Origin: Desulfobacteraceae bacterium
GTDB taxonomy: Bacteria > Desulfobacterota > Desulfobacteria > Desulfobacterales > Desulfosarcinaceae
Direction of reading: 5' to 3'
DNA length: 9,857 bases
NCBI GenBank assembly: GCA_027031325.1
Contig: JALVRI010000515.1
Coordinates: 1-9,857 of the forward strand
The translations under genes and the position numbers were made by a program. Numbering within the stretch: position 1 is the stretch's first letter; each line of letters opens with the position of its first letter. The notes below the pieces were generated by a model. That model was given only the letters and a program-made list of their open reading frames with translations. It did not search any database and was not told where the DNA came from. Positions 1 to 5,989 of the stretch are shown in pieces.

Positions 1-224
1 AGGGCGAGCAGGGGCAGAGCGTCGTCCGGGCCTATGGCGTGGATCATGAGGTACAGGTCTTCCGGGGTGAAGGACTGAACCAGGGTCGCCGGGAAAGGAT
101 GTTCCAGGATTCGCTCCAGGGCCTTGTCGGGTTCCATGGAAAGAATTTCCCGGCGTTGGAGGGCCAGTTTGGCTTTTGCGGCCCGGATCGGCTTGTCTTT
201 TTTATCCTTGTTTTTTCGGCCCAT
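1..224 (-). CDS. DUF6178-like protein, N-terminal fragment (runs off the left edge)
   Basis: Only about the first 74 residues are in the window; the rest lies beyond position 1. The reading frame opens with ATG at 224 and begins MGRKNKDKKDKPIRAAKAK, a very basic stretch. It continues through a helical segment to LVQSFTPEDLYLMIHAIGP and then DDALPLLA. The pattern 'lv..l.pedlYlmi...G.dDal.LLa' resembles what I remember of the N-terminus of DUF6178 proteins, a family of unknown function common in Desulfobacterota; this is recall, not a search. An in-frame TAG (the stop of the upstream ampG) lies 39 bases before this ATG and no other ATG, GTG or TTG intervenes, so the start is well constrained. 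The Shine-Dalgarno is poor: GGAAAG abuts the ATG and AAGGA is 15 bases away. It is probably the last visible gene of the rdgB-pckG-ampG unit. No function can be given. The overlapping frame at 289-44 is judged a shadow. Confidence 0.6.
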   Translation of the reverse strand, partial: MGRKNKDKKDKPIRAAKAKLALQRREILSMEPDKALERILEHPFPATLVQSFTPEDLYLMIHAIGPDDALPLLA

Positions 225-263
225 CTTTCCAGCTTGCCATCCTTGTCTGATATTTGAATCAAT

Positions 264-1514
264 CTAACCATTATTTTTGAAAGGCGCAAACCTCGACAGC
301 AGGATCAGTCCCGGCAGGGCGATCAGGGTGCAGAAGATGAAAAATCCCTGCCAGCCCAGAAATTCCGCAAGGTAGCCGGTGGAAGATGAGACGATCACCC
401 GCGGAACGCCCATCAGGCTCGATAGCAGGGCGTACTGGGTGGCGGTGAACTTCTTGTTGGTCAGACTGGCCATGAAAGCGGCGTAAGCGGCGGTTCCCAT
501 TCCGCCGGTCAGGTTTTCAAAACCGACCACTGCCGTAAGGCCCGCCAGGCTGTATCCCATCCTTGCCAGGATGGCAAAGCCGGCCGTTGATACCATTTGC
601 AGGAAACCGAAGATCCAGAGGCTGCGGTTTATTCCAAGCCTCAGCATCAGGGTCCCGCCTGCCAGGCCGCCGCCGATGGTGGCCCAGAGGCCGATGGTCT
701 TGACGATGGTCCCGATTTCGGTCTTGGTAAATCCCAGCTCCAGGTAAAAAGGGATGGTCATGGCCGAGGCCATGCTGTCGCCTATCTTGTAGAGCAGAAT
801 GAACGCCAGGATCAGGATGGCGCTGGAACGGGTGAAATAGTCGGCAAAGGGTTCGATGACGGCCTCTTTCAGGCTCAGGGGGCGTCCCGAAGGGGCCGGT
901 GGTTCGGGTGTCAGTACGGTGGTGAGCATGGCCGGAAGCAGGCAGGCGGCCATGATGAGATAGACGGTCGGGAAAGGGAAATGGTCGGCCAGGATGAGTC
1001 CGCCTGCCGAGCAGAGCCACATCCCGATCCGGTAGCCGGCGATGTAGAGCGAGGATCCCAGGCCGAGTTCCTCGTCGGCCAGGTCTTCCCGGCGGTAGGC
1101 ATCAATGACGATGTCCTGGGAAGCGCTGAAAAAGGTCAGGGCCAGGGCCGCCAGGGCCACGGCCCAGGGATTTTCAGCCGGATCGGAGGCGGCCAGCAGG
1201 CAGATGGAACCCACCAGGGCCAGTTGGAAGATCAAAAGCCAGCCCCTTCTGCGGCCCAGCAGGGGCGGAACATAGCGGTCCAGCAAAGGGGCCCACAGGA
1301 ATTTGAGGGTGTAAGGCAGGCCCACCAGGGACATGAGCCCGATGGTCCCCAGGTCTACGCCGGCTTCTTTCATCCAGGCCTGGAGCAGGGTGATGGTCAG
1401 CAGCAGGGGCAGGCCGCTGGCAAATCCCATTACCAGGCAAACCATCATCCGCCGGCTGCCCAGGACCTTCCAGACAGCCGGTGACCCTCCCGCGGGGTTG
1501 AAAGGCTTTTTCAT
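264..1514 (-). CDS. ampG: AmpG-family muropeptide permease (MFS transporter)
   Basis: A 416-residue, highly hydrophobic major-facilitator protein, compatible with 12 membrane helices. AmpG imports anhydro-muropeptides (GlcNAc-anhydroMurNAc and its peptides) from periplasm to cytoplasm for cell-wall recycling. AmpG hallmarks are visible in order: GFASGLPLLLT (30-40), LQAWMKEAGVDLGTIGL (44-60), the loop-2 block KFLWAPLLDRYVPPLLGRRR (71-90) and SASQDIVIDAYRRE (130-143). The protein is shorter than the 491-residue E. coli AmpG, which carries extra C-terminal helices, but matches the compact form seen in many bacteria. ATG 1514 is preferred over the adjoining TTG at 1517. The gene starts 9 bases after the pckG stop and has no good Shine-Dalgarno, so translation may be coupled to pckG. 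No ampR, ampC or other beta-lactamase gene is in the window, so a resistance role is not supported here. A broader MFS assignment is the fallback, but the motif match is strong. Confidence 0.9.
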   Translation of the reverse strand: MKKPFNPAGGSPAVWKVLGSRRMMVCLVMGFASGLPLLLTITLLQAWMKEAGVDLGTIGLMSLVGLPYTLKFLWAPLLDRYVPPLLGRRRGWLLIFQLALVGSICLLAASDPAENPWAVALAALALTFFSASQDIVIDAYRREDLADEELGLGSSLYIAGYRIGMWLCSAGGLILADHFPFPTVYLIMAACLLPAMLTTVLTPEPPAPSGRPLSLKEAVIEPFADYFTRSSAILILAFILLYKIGDSMASAMTIPFYLELGFTKTEIGTIVKTIGLWATIGGGLAGGTLMLRLGINRSLWIFGFLQMVSTAGFAILARMGYSLAGLTAVVGFENLTGGMGTAAYAAFMASLTNKKFTATQYALLSSLMGVPRVIVSSSTGYLAEFLGWQGFFIFCTLIALPGLILLSRFAPFKNNG

Positions 1515-1523
1515 CAAACAATT

Positions 1524-3494
1524 TCAGTTCCGAGCGGCCTTTTGCAACTGGTCCGGTGTCACAACGGGACCGAAGCGCTCCTTCAGCTGCAGCAGCCCCT
1601 GGCGCTGTTCACGGAGGACTTCAAACAGGCGCGCCGGAATGTTTTCTTCTTTCCCGTAGGCTTCCATCTGCATTTCGATCCGCGCCAGGATATTATCCAG
1701 GTAGAGCGAAAACTGCTTATCGTAAAGCTCCTTGGGATACTCCTTTGAGATTATCTGCTTGAATAGCTGCTTCAGGTCATCGTAGCAGGGCAGGTAACCG
1801 ATCGGGCTTTCGAGGGCTTCGACTTCACCGTGGGCCCGGCGTTCCAGCCACCCCAGCCAGACCTTGACGTCGCGCTTTTCTCCCAGCAGCTTTTTCCCCT
1901 GCCCGCCCCGGGCTTCGTGGGTGAGAAAGTAGTTCAGGCCGGCCATAACCGGTCGTTTTGCGGGCGCTATTTCGGGGCTGTTGAAAAATTCAAACTGGGC
2001 CGCCATGTAGTCACCCAGGCTGCCCGGTATGAACGGTGCGTTGGCCCAGGGGGCGCGCTTGACACCCGTGGCTCCAACCTCGGTGGCCGTGGCGGCGGAG
2101 ACAATGCAGGCACCTATGACAACGCCTTCGTCCGGGGTGCGGGCTACCCATACCGGGGGCATGGTGTCGCTGTCTCTTCCGCTGTAGGTGATGATCCTCG
2201 TCTCGACCCCGGCCGGATCCTCGGCCTTGGAAGAATAATTTTCAAGGGCGCTCGAAGACAGGGTGCAACGGGCGTTGGGGTGTGAGATGGGGACTGGGTT
2301 GCCGTTTTCGTCTTTCATCCCGCGATGCCAGGCGCCCTGGAAGTTGCGACCTCTTTGGGGAGGCTCTTCACCGTTGCCGGTCCATTGAGGCACCCCGTTT
2401 TCATCGATCAGGACGTTGGACCATATCACTTCGGTGCCCGGCTGCCGCAGGCACTTCATCAGCATGGGATCGCCTTCCCAGTTGACGTCTTCGACGATGC
2501 CGAAAATACCACACTCCGGGTTGACCGAGCGGATCGAACCGTCGCCTGCAATCCACATTTGGGCCAGGTCGTCGCCCACGAACCGGTCACCGGCCATGGC
2601 GGTTGTGGTCTTGCCGCAGCCGCTGGGGGCGGCTCCGGTGGCCCAGGTTGTCCTTCCTCCCGGTCCCCGGACTCCCGTGATAAACATGTGTTCGGCAAGT
2701 TCCTTGCCCCGGCCCTGGTAGACGGCTTTATCCACCGAGAAGCGGTGGTTGCCCTTTTTCAACAGCAAGGTGTTGCCGGCATAGGTGCATTTGAAAGAAT
2801 AAGTGGTACGATGACTGCGGTCCATGAGCACCCTTGCGTCGGGAAGATCTTCGGGGCGGTTCAGTCCCTGGCTGTGGATATTGGTATAGAAATGGCCGAG
2901 GCGGAGGGCCTCGTTTTCAAATTCCGCGTAGCAGTTGCGATAGAGCAGTTCCGCGCTGTGGGCCACGTAGGCCGAGGAGGTGATTTCCATGGCCGGGTTG
3001 GAAACCGGTGACCCGACCGGACCGCGGCAGTAAAAGCCGATGATCATGGTCATGCCTTCCATTATGCCGCCCATCCCCCCGGCCACCACTTCCAGGGCCT
3101 CCCGGCGGGACATCCGCTTGGCAAGAGATGATACCAGCTCATCGTCGTTGGCTATATAATAGGTTCGGTCTATTATGCGGCCCTGTTCCTCTTTGAGGTC
3201 GAAGTGAATGGTGTGACCCTCCATGGGCAACTTTTCTTCTTCACCGTTTTTGAGGGCCAGGTTGCGGATGAAATCACGGTCTTCTTCCGAGCCGGTATTG
3301 ACATATACTGTCGCCGGGTTGCACATTACGATTGCATTGGCGATCTTCTTGATAACCGCAGCCTCCTTGAATATTGAAATTCTTTCAAGGTGGACCTCGT
3401 CCAAACGGGTTTTGAATACTTCCCTGGCTTGTTCTGCATTGGTAACTTTTCCGATTTCTTCCACTATGTCCGGACCATGGTTGAATTTGAGCAT
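1524..3494 (-). CDS. pckG: Phosphoenolpyruvate carboxykinase, GTP-class (nucleotide preference uncertain)
   Basis: A 656-residue cytoplasmic enzyme interconverting oxaloacetate plus NTP with PEP, CO2 and NDP, linking the TCA cycle to gluconeogenesis or anaplerosis. The GTP-class fold is clear: the N-terminal substrate region with R110 and GPVGSP (158-163); YAGNTLLLKK (238-247) and ELAEHM (265-270), which supply the metal ligands Lys and H269; the P-loop APSGCGKTTTAM (289-300) with the family's reactive cysteine at C293; VGDDLAQM (306-313) with metal Asp residues D308/D309; HPNAR (405-409) and R440. It differs from animal-type enzymes: the P-loop reads SGCGKTT rather than SACGKTN, and the C-terminal segment after NYF (521-523) lacks the FLWPGF-type phenylalanines that sandwich guanine, so GTP use is not assured. 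The ATG is set by AAGGAG at 3506-3501, 6 bases upstream. It follows rdgB by 20 bases. Its length is far below the pyrophosphate-type enzymes (over 1,000 residues). Confidence 0.93.
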   Translation of the reverse strand: MLKFNHGPDIVEEIGKVTNAEQAREVFKTRLDEVHLERISIFKEAAVIKKIANAIVMCNPATVYVNTGSEEDRDFIRNLALKNGEEEKLPMEGHTIHFDLKEEQGRIIDRTYYIANDDELVSSLAKRMSRREALEVVAGGMGGIMEGMTMIIGFYCRGPVGSPVSNPAMEITSSAYVAHSAELLYRNCYAEFENEALRLGHFYTNIHSQGLNRPEDLPDARVLMDRSHRTTYSFKCTYAGNTLLLKKGNHRFSVDKAVYQGRGKELAEHMFITGVRGPGGRTTWATGAAPSGCGKTTTAMAGDRFVGDDLAQMWIAGDGSIRSVNPECGIFGIVEDVNWEGDPMLMKCLRQPGTEVIWSNVLIDENGVPQWTGNGEEPPQRGRNFQGAWHRGMKDENGNPVPISHPNARCTLSSSALENYSSKAEDPAGVETRIITYSGRDSDTMPPVWVARTPDEGVVIGACIVSAATATEVGATGVKRAPWANAPFIPGSLGDYMAAQFEFFNSPEIAPAKRPVMAGLNYFLTHEARGGQGKKLLGEKRDVKVWLGWLERRAHGEVEALESPIGYLPCYDDLKQLFKQIISKEYPKELYDKQFSLYLDNILARIEMQMEAYGKEENIPARLFEVLREQRQGLLQLKERFGPVVTPDQLQKAARN

Positions 3495-3514
3495 TCTTTA
3501 CTCCTTCCGCGGCT

Positions 3515-4174
3515 TTAATGCTCCGGTGTACCCAGGCATCCTTTCTTTTCAATGATCGGCATGTGCTGCTCGATCCAGATGAGTATTTTGTCGAATTCTT
3601 CCCTGATTTCGGCCAGGGCCTTTCCCCGGTGGCTCACCCGGCTCTTTTCTTCCATTGAAAGCTCTGCGAAAGTTTTACCCAGGGGAGGATAGAAGAAAAT
3701 CGGGTCGTAGCCGAAACCGTTGTCCCCACGGGGACGGTCGATGATGATTCCTTCGCAACGGCCCTCGTAGGTAAGGGCCGGGCCGGTGGGTACGGCGATG
3801 CAGATCACGCATTCAAAGGCCGCCCGCCGGTCGGAGTTGTCGCCGAGTTCTTCCAGGAGCTTTTGACAGCGCTGCTTGTCGGTGGCATCAGGCCCGGCGT
3901 AACGTGCCGAATGAATGCCGGGGCGGCCGTCAAGGGCCGCCACGCACAGGCCCGAATCGTCTGCCAGGCAGGGAAGGCCTAGGAAACGGGCCGTCAGGCT
4001 GGCTTTTTTGTAAGCATTTTCCTCGAAGGTGGCTCCGTCTTCCCTGATCGGAGCAATGGGGCCGAAATCGGCGAGGTTTTTTATGACTACAGGAAAACCT
4101 GCCAGCAGAGACCTTATCTCGCGGGTCTTGCCCTCGTTTCTTGTTGCCAGGACAAGTGTCTGTTCCGGTTTCAT
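3515..4174 (-). CDS. rdgB: XTP/dITP diphosphatase (non-canonical purine NTP pyrophosphatase, RdgB/HAM1)
   Basis: A 219-residue cytoplasmic house-cleaning enzyme that hydrolyses XTP, dITP and ITP to the monophosphate plus pyrophosphate, keeping deaminated purines out of DNA and RNA. Family motifs, numbered from the chosen start: VLATRNEGKTREI (8-20), phosphate- and metal-binding; EDGATFEENAYKKA (45-58); ADDSGLCVAALDGRPGIHSA (71-90), with D72 matching the catalytic Asp; GDNGFGYDPIF (150-160), base recognition; SHRGKAL (181-187). The frame is open 54 codons further, to an ATG at 4336. I chose ATG 4174 because the family begins right before the VLATxNxGK motif and because GAGGAT sits just upstream (4183-4178). 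The C-terminal tail after residue 205 (IIEKKGCLGTPEH) is a short extra. The 20-base gap to pckG indicates co-transcription. Confidence 0.95.
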   Translation of the reverse strand: MKPEQTLVLATRNEGKTREIRSLLAGFPVVIKNLADFGPIAPIREDGATFEENAYKKASLTARFLGLPCLADDSGLCVAALDGRPGIHSARYAGPDATDKQRCQKLLEELGDNSDRRAAFECVICIAVPTGPALTYEGRCEGIIIDRPRGDNGFGYDPIFFYPPLGKTFAELSMEEKSRVSHRGKALAEIREEFDKILIWIEQHMPIIEKKGCLGTPEH

Positions 4175-4177
4175 GGG

Positions 4178-4183
4178 ATCCTC
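4178..4183 (-). promoter_or_regulatory. Shine-Dalgarno deciding the rdgB start
   Basis: GAGGAT read on the minus strand, with five bases between GAGG and the ATG at 4174. It favours this start over the in-frame ATG at 4336, which has no purine-rich motif before it and would add 54 residues with no family counterpart. Confidence 0.6.
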
Positions 4184-4299
4184 GCTGCCTGAAATGCTGG
4201 ACGCCGTATCTGAATTTTCAGCATATGCTTGTAGACCAGGAAAAGATGGTTGTAAAGCCCCTTGGCGGGAAAGTTCGTCTGCGGCGGTGATTTTCCGGG

Positions 4300-4319
4300 A
4301 AAGCGGGGCCCACCGGGCC
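4300..4319 (-). terminator. Weak hairpin after the HDOD gene
   Basis: Seven bases past the HDOD stop codon the minus strand can form a perfect 5-bp GGCCC/GGGCC stem with a 3-base loop (4319-4307), followed by CCGCTTT. The stem is short and the T tract is only three bases and displaced, so it is a poor intrinsic terminator. It could act as a partial terminator or processing site between the HDOD gene and rdgB. Confidence 0.25.
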
Positions 4320-4325
4320 GATGGT

Positions 4326-5531
4326 TCAGCTATCATCGAGCAGGCGCCGGCATTCTTTTTGCCACTTTGCCAGCCGCCGGGTCATGTCCAGGCTTTTCAC
4401 CAGGGCCTGGTCAATCTGCTCAAGTGTTTCTTTTGAATCCAGACGGCCTTCCAGGTCGTGGGCGAAGGCATCGGCGACCGCGATGATCAATGCCGGGGTA
4501 AGCTCGCCGGGGCTGCTTTGATCCGGGTGGTGGTGATTGCAGACGGCCCTGACAACCGCTTCGGGCAAGCCCCAGAGCCCAAGCAGGTAGGCCCCGATGA
4601 CGGCATGGTCGGCACCCAGGACCTGCTCTTCGGCCAGGTGCATCTTGAGGCCTTGTTTTTTGGCGAGCCGGCAGGCGTCCTGCCATTTTTCGGGCAGGTT
4701 GACGGCCACAACCATCTGTCCGATGTCGTGCATCAAGCCCGCCATGAAGGTGTCGTCGGTGACCTCGGGCTCCATTTTCTCCCGGCGGGCGATGGCGCGG
4801 GCAAAATTCGCAGTTACAAAACCGTGGTCCCATACTTGTTCGGCCCGAAGCCCGCTTGCCCGGGCGCATAGTTGATCGACGGTACAAGCGCTCAGGGCCA
4901 TGGCTTGAATAGTGTCCATGCCCAGCATCCCGATGGCCTTGGCCAGGCTGGTCACGTGTTGGCGCAGGCCGAAAAAAGAGGAATTGACCAGCTTTAGGAT
5001 CTTGGCCGTTACTCCCACGTCGCGGGCCACCAGATCGGCTATGTCTTCCACGTTGGTACTGTCTTTTCGGAGGGCGGCCTTTATCTCGGTATAGAGGGTG
5101 GGCAGGCTGGGAAGCCGGTCCATGCGCACGACAATGTCTTTCAGGCCATATCGTTCCAGCATGTCCTTGATCATGATCGCCCTCTGGATGGCTGCCTTGA
5201 GCTGGTCGTCATCGCAGGGCTTGGCAATCAGCTGGTGGGCCAGGTCGATGGATTTGACCAGCAGGTCTTTGTCGGCATAACCCGACATGACTATCCTGAC
5301 TGATCCGGGGCGCACCTTTTTTACCGCTTCCAGGAAACGCTGGCCATCCATGTCCGGGAGGCGGATTTCGCTGATCACCACGTCGATTTTGTTTTTTAGC
5401 AGAATTTCAAGGGCCTGCCTGGCCGAGGCTGCAAATTCCATCCGCCAGGTGCGGCGCATGCTGCGGAAACTGCGCCTGAGGGCCTTGAGGATGTACTGTT
5501 CGTCGTCGACGAAAAGAAGTGTCAGCTCCAT
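4326..5531 (-). CDS. Receiver-HDOD signalling protein with D-to-E substituted phospho-acceptor
   Basis: A 401-residue cytoplasmic protein. Residues 3-125 form a response-regulator receiver: acidic pair D9/D10 in FVDDE, switch Ser S83 in VMSGYAD, invariant Lys K104 in AKPCD. The phospho-acceptor position, normally VISDIRxPxMDG, reads VISEIRLPDMDG, so E55 replaces Asp (GAA codon, 5369-5367). Residues about 136-335 form an HDOD domain: RLPSLPTLYTEI, then KILKLVNSSFFG and AIGMLGM, then GLMHDIGQ (266-272) with an intact His-Asp pair (H268/D269). Further histidines sit at H236, H309 and 333-335. HDOD proteins are usually non-enzymatic scaffolds in motility, biofilm and regulatory pathways; the target here is unknown. 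The ATG at 5531 is preceded by AAGGA at a 5-base spacing. The gene diverges from the diguanylate cyclase across a 458-base gap. The Glu suggests a phosphorylation-independent or constitutively 'on' receiver, but that is inference. Confidence 0.93.
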   Translation of the reverse strand: MELTLLFVDDEQYILKALRRSFRSMRRTWRMEFAASARQALEILLKNKIDVVISEIRLPDMDGQRFLEAVKKVRPGSVRIVMSGYADKDLLVKSIDLAHQLIAKPCDDDQLKAAIQRAIMIKDMLERYGLKDIVVRMDRLPSLPTLYTEIKAALRKDSTNVEDIADLVARDVGVTAKILKLVNSSFFGLRQHVTSLAKAIGMLGMDTIQAMALSACTVDQLCARASGLRAEQVWDHGFVTANFARAIARREKMEPEVTDDTFMAGLMHDIGQMVVAVNLPEKWQDACRLAKKQGLKMHLAEEQVLGADHAVIGAYLLGLWGLPEAVVRAVCNHHHPDQSSPGELTPALIIAVADAFAHDLEGRLDSKETLEQIDQALVKSLDMTRRLAKWQKECRRLLDDS

Positions 5532-5561
5532 GGCGATCCTTGAAGGTTTGGTTTGCCGCGC

Positions 5562-5574
5562 CGGTCTCAGACCG
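5562..5574. repeat. 13-base palindrome upstream of the HDOD gene
   Basis: CGGTCT-C-AGACCG is a perfect inverted repeat around a single central base (C5568). After one mismatch, two more complementary pairs extend it. It lies 31 bases before the HDOD ATG, so it could be an operator overlapping the promoter or leader, or a short RNA hairpin. No family of regulator is suggested by the sequence. Confidence 0.45.
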
Positions 5575-5715
5575 CCGGGAAAAAGGTATAACCCGAATCA
5601 GGGTCAGCGGTTTGGAAGCCGGCCAGGTTGTTTTTTTTTTGAAGCCGCCTTGGTTGCAAAATCTGTCCAGCCGGTAGAGAAACGGCCCGCCGCTGCCGTC
5701 CGGCAACGTCCCGGC

Positions 5716-5740
5716 CTGGATGGTCGCTCATACCATCCGG
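5716..5740. repeat. Strong inverted repeat / hairpin in the divergent spacer
   Basis: GGATGGT (5718-5724) and ACCATCC (5732-5738) pair perfectly around a 7-base loop. Outer T-G and C-G pairs extend the stem to 9 bp on the plus strand. There is no T tract on either side, so it is not a terminator. It would lie in the 5' leader of the HDOD mRNA if that transcript starts upstream of it. Confidence 0.5.
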
Positions 5741-5766
5741 TTCTGATGGAAGGGTGTGCAGTCGGA

Positions 5767-5797
5767 TTGAAACATGGCTCCAGACTCCGAATATAGC
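5767..5797 (+). promoter_or_regulatory. Possible sigma70-like promoter for the diguanylate cyclase
   Basis: TTGAAA at 5767-5772 (5 of 6 matches to TTGACA) is followed 19 bases later by TATAGC at 5792-5797 (4 of 6 matches to TATAAT). The spacing is longer than the preferred 17, so support is weak. Read on the minus strand, 5795-5790 is TATATT, a 5 of 6 match to a -10 element, so this AT-rich spot could serve divergent promoters. A start here would give the cyclase mRNA a leader of nearly 190 bases. Confidence 0.25.
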
Positions 5798-5818
5798 AAC
5801 ATTCACCTCTAAATTCCA

Positions 5819-5844
5819 GGACTAATCCGCAAGGGGCATAGTCC
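5819..5844 (+). repeat. Hairpin with GCAA tetraloop in the cyclase leader region
   Basis: GGACTA (5819-5824) pairs perfectly with TAGTCC (5839-5844). Inside, TCC-GCAA-GGG forms a 3-bp inner stem (one T-G wobble) capped by a GNRA-type tetraloop, separated by a small asymmetric internal loop. The arrangement looks like a structured RNA element in a plus-strand leader, but it matches no riboswitch core I recognise. Confidence 0.4.
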
Positions 5845-5847
5845 ATC

Positions 5848-5874
5848 AAATTTTACAGAAAGGTAAATTTTTTT
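5848..5874 (+). repeat. AT-rich hairpin followed by seven T
   Basis: TTTAC and GTAAA pair around the loop AGAAAG. A single-base bulge allows further A-T pairs outward. A run of seven T (5868-5874) follows, overlapping the outer stem. The shape resembles an intrinsic terminator or attenuator on the plus strand, but the stem is weak, and there is no plus-strand gene upstream to terminate other than the cyclase leader itself. Confidence 0.25.
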
Positions 5875-5918
5875 CCCCGGGGGCCGATAATGAATCAGGG
5901 AGTAATACTGAAACTTTG

Positions 5919-5950
5919 CAGTCGACTGTTGCCGGCCGGGAAAGGCGGCC
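5919..5950 (+). repeat. Palindrome and GC hairpin in the cyclase 5' leader
   Basis: CAGTCGACTG (5919-5928) is a perfect 10-base palindrome. Just after it, GGCCG (5934-5938) and CGGCC (5946-5950) form a perfect 5-bp stem with loop GGAAAGG, followed by a T-rich stretch ending in five T (5959-5963). The palindrome could bind a dimeric regulator. The hairpin plus T-rich tail could act as a weak attenuator before the cyclase gene. Confidence 0.35.
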
Positions 5951-5968
5951 TTAATCTGTTTTTGTTCC

Positions 5969-5989
5969 AGGAAATATTTCGAATATCCC
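5969..5989 (+). promoter_or_regulatory. Distant Shine-Dalgarno and start-proximal hairpin of the cyclase gene
   Basis: The only purine motif before the ATG at 5990 is AGGA (5969-5972), 17 bases away and too far for normal initiation. Between them, ATATT (5974-5978) and AATAT (5982-5986) can pair around TCG. If folded, this would leave only four unpaired bases between AGGA and the ATG. The stem is all A-U, so its stability is marginal. No alternative start codon with a better site is seen upstream in frame. Confidence 0.35.

Larger units (their letters stand above)
5532..5989. other. Divergent intergenic region with several inverted repeats, no convincing gene
   Basis: 458 bases between the oppositely oriented HDOD and diguanylate cyclase genes. 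Short ORFs on both strands overlap one another in different frames and none shows a recognisable domain or a well-spaced ribosome site. The region must hold promoters for both flanking genes. It contains a 13-base palindrome, a run of ten T (5631-5640), a 7-bp perfect hairpin extendable to 9, a GCAA-capped hairpin, a 10-base palindrome containing GTCGAC, and leader hairpins near the cyclase start. I looked for the conserved core of c-di-GMP riboswitches (the GEMM CACGCA / ACGCAAAGCC segments) and did not find it on either strand. Confidence 0.6.

Noticed and set aside
44..289. 81-codon minus-strand ORF at the left edge
   Set aside because: It overlaps the more plausible frame starting at 224, which continues off the edge and has a family-like pattern. 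Its product is a compositional shadow and it overlaps the end of ampG.
4175..4336. In-frame 54-codon N-terminal extension of rdgB, starting at an ATG that overlaps the HDOD stop by 11 bases
   Set aside because: No Shine-Dalgarno before that ATG, no counterpart in the RdgB family, and a composition rich in Ser, Ala and Pro with no domain. The internal ATG has a good GAGGAT site.
5601..5640. Poly-T run as an intrinsic terminator on the plus strand
   Set aside because: The preceding sequence forms only a trivial stem, and no plus-strand gene lies upstream to be terminated.
5567..5806. Minus-strand 79-codon ORF in the divergent spacer, preceded by AGAGGTGA
   Set aside because: The purine motif is too close to the ATG, the product shows no domain or coherent pattern, and other ORFs in different frames overlap it.
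5641..5989. c-di-GMP riboswitch in front of the diguanylate cyclase
   Set aside because: The conserved GEMM segments are not present on either strand; only generic hairpins are seen.
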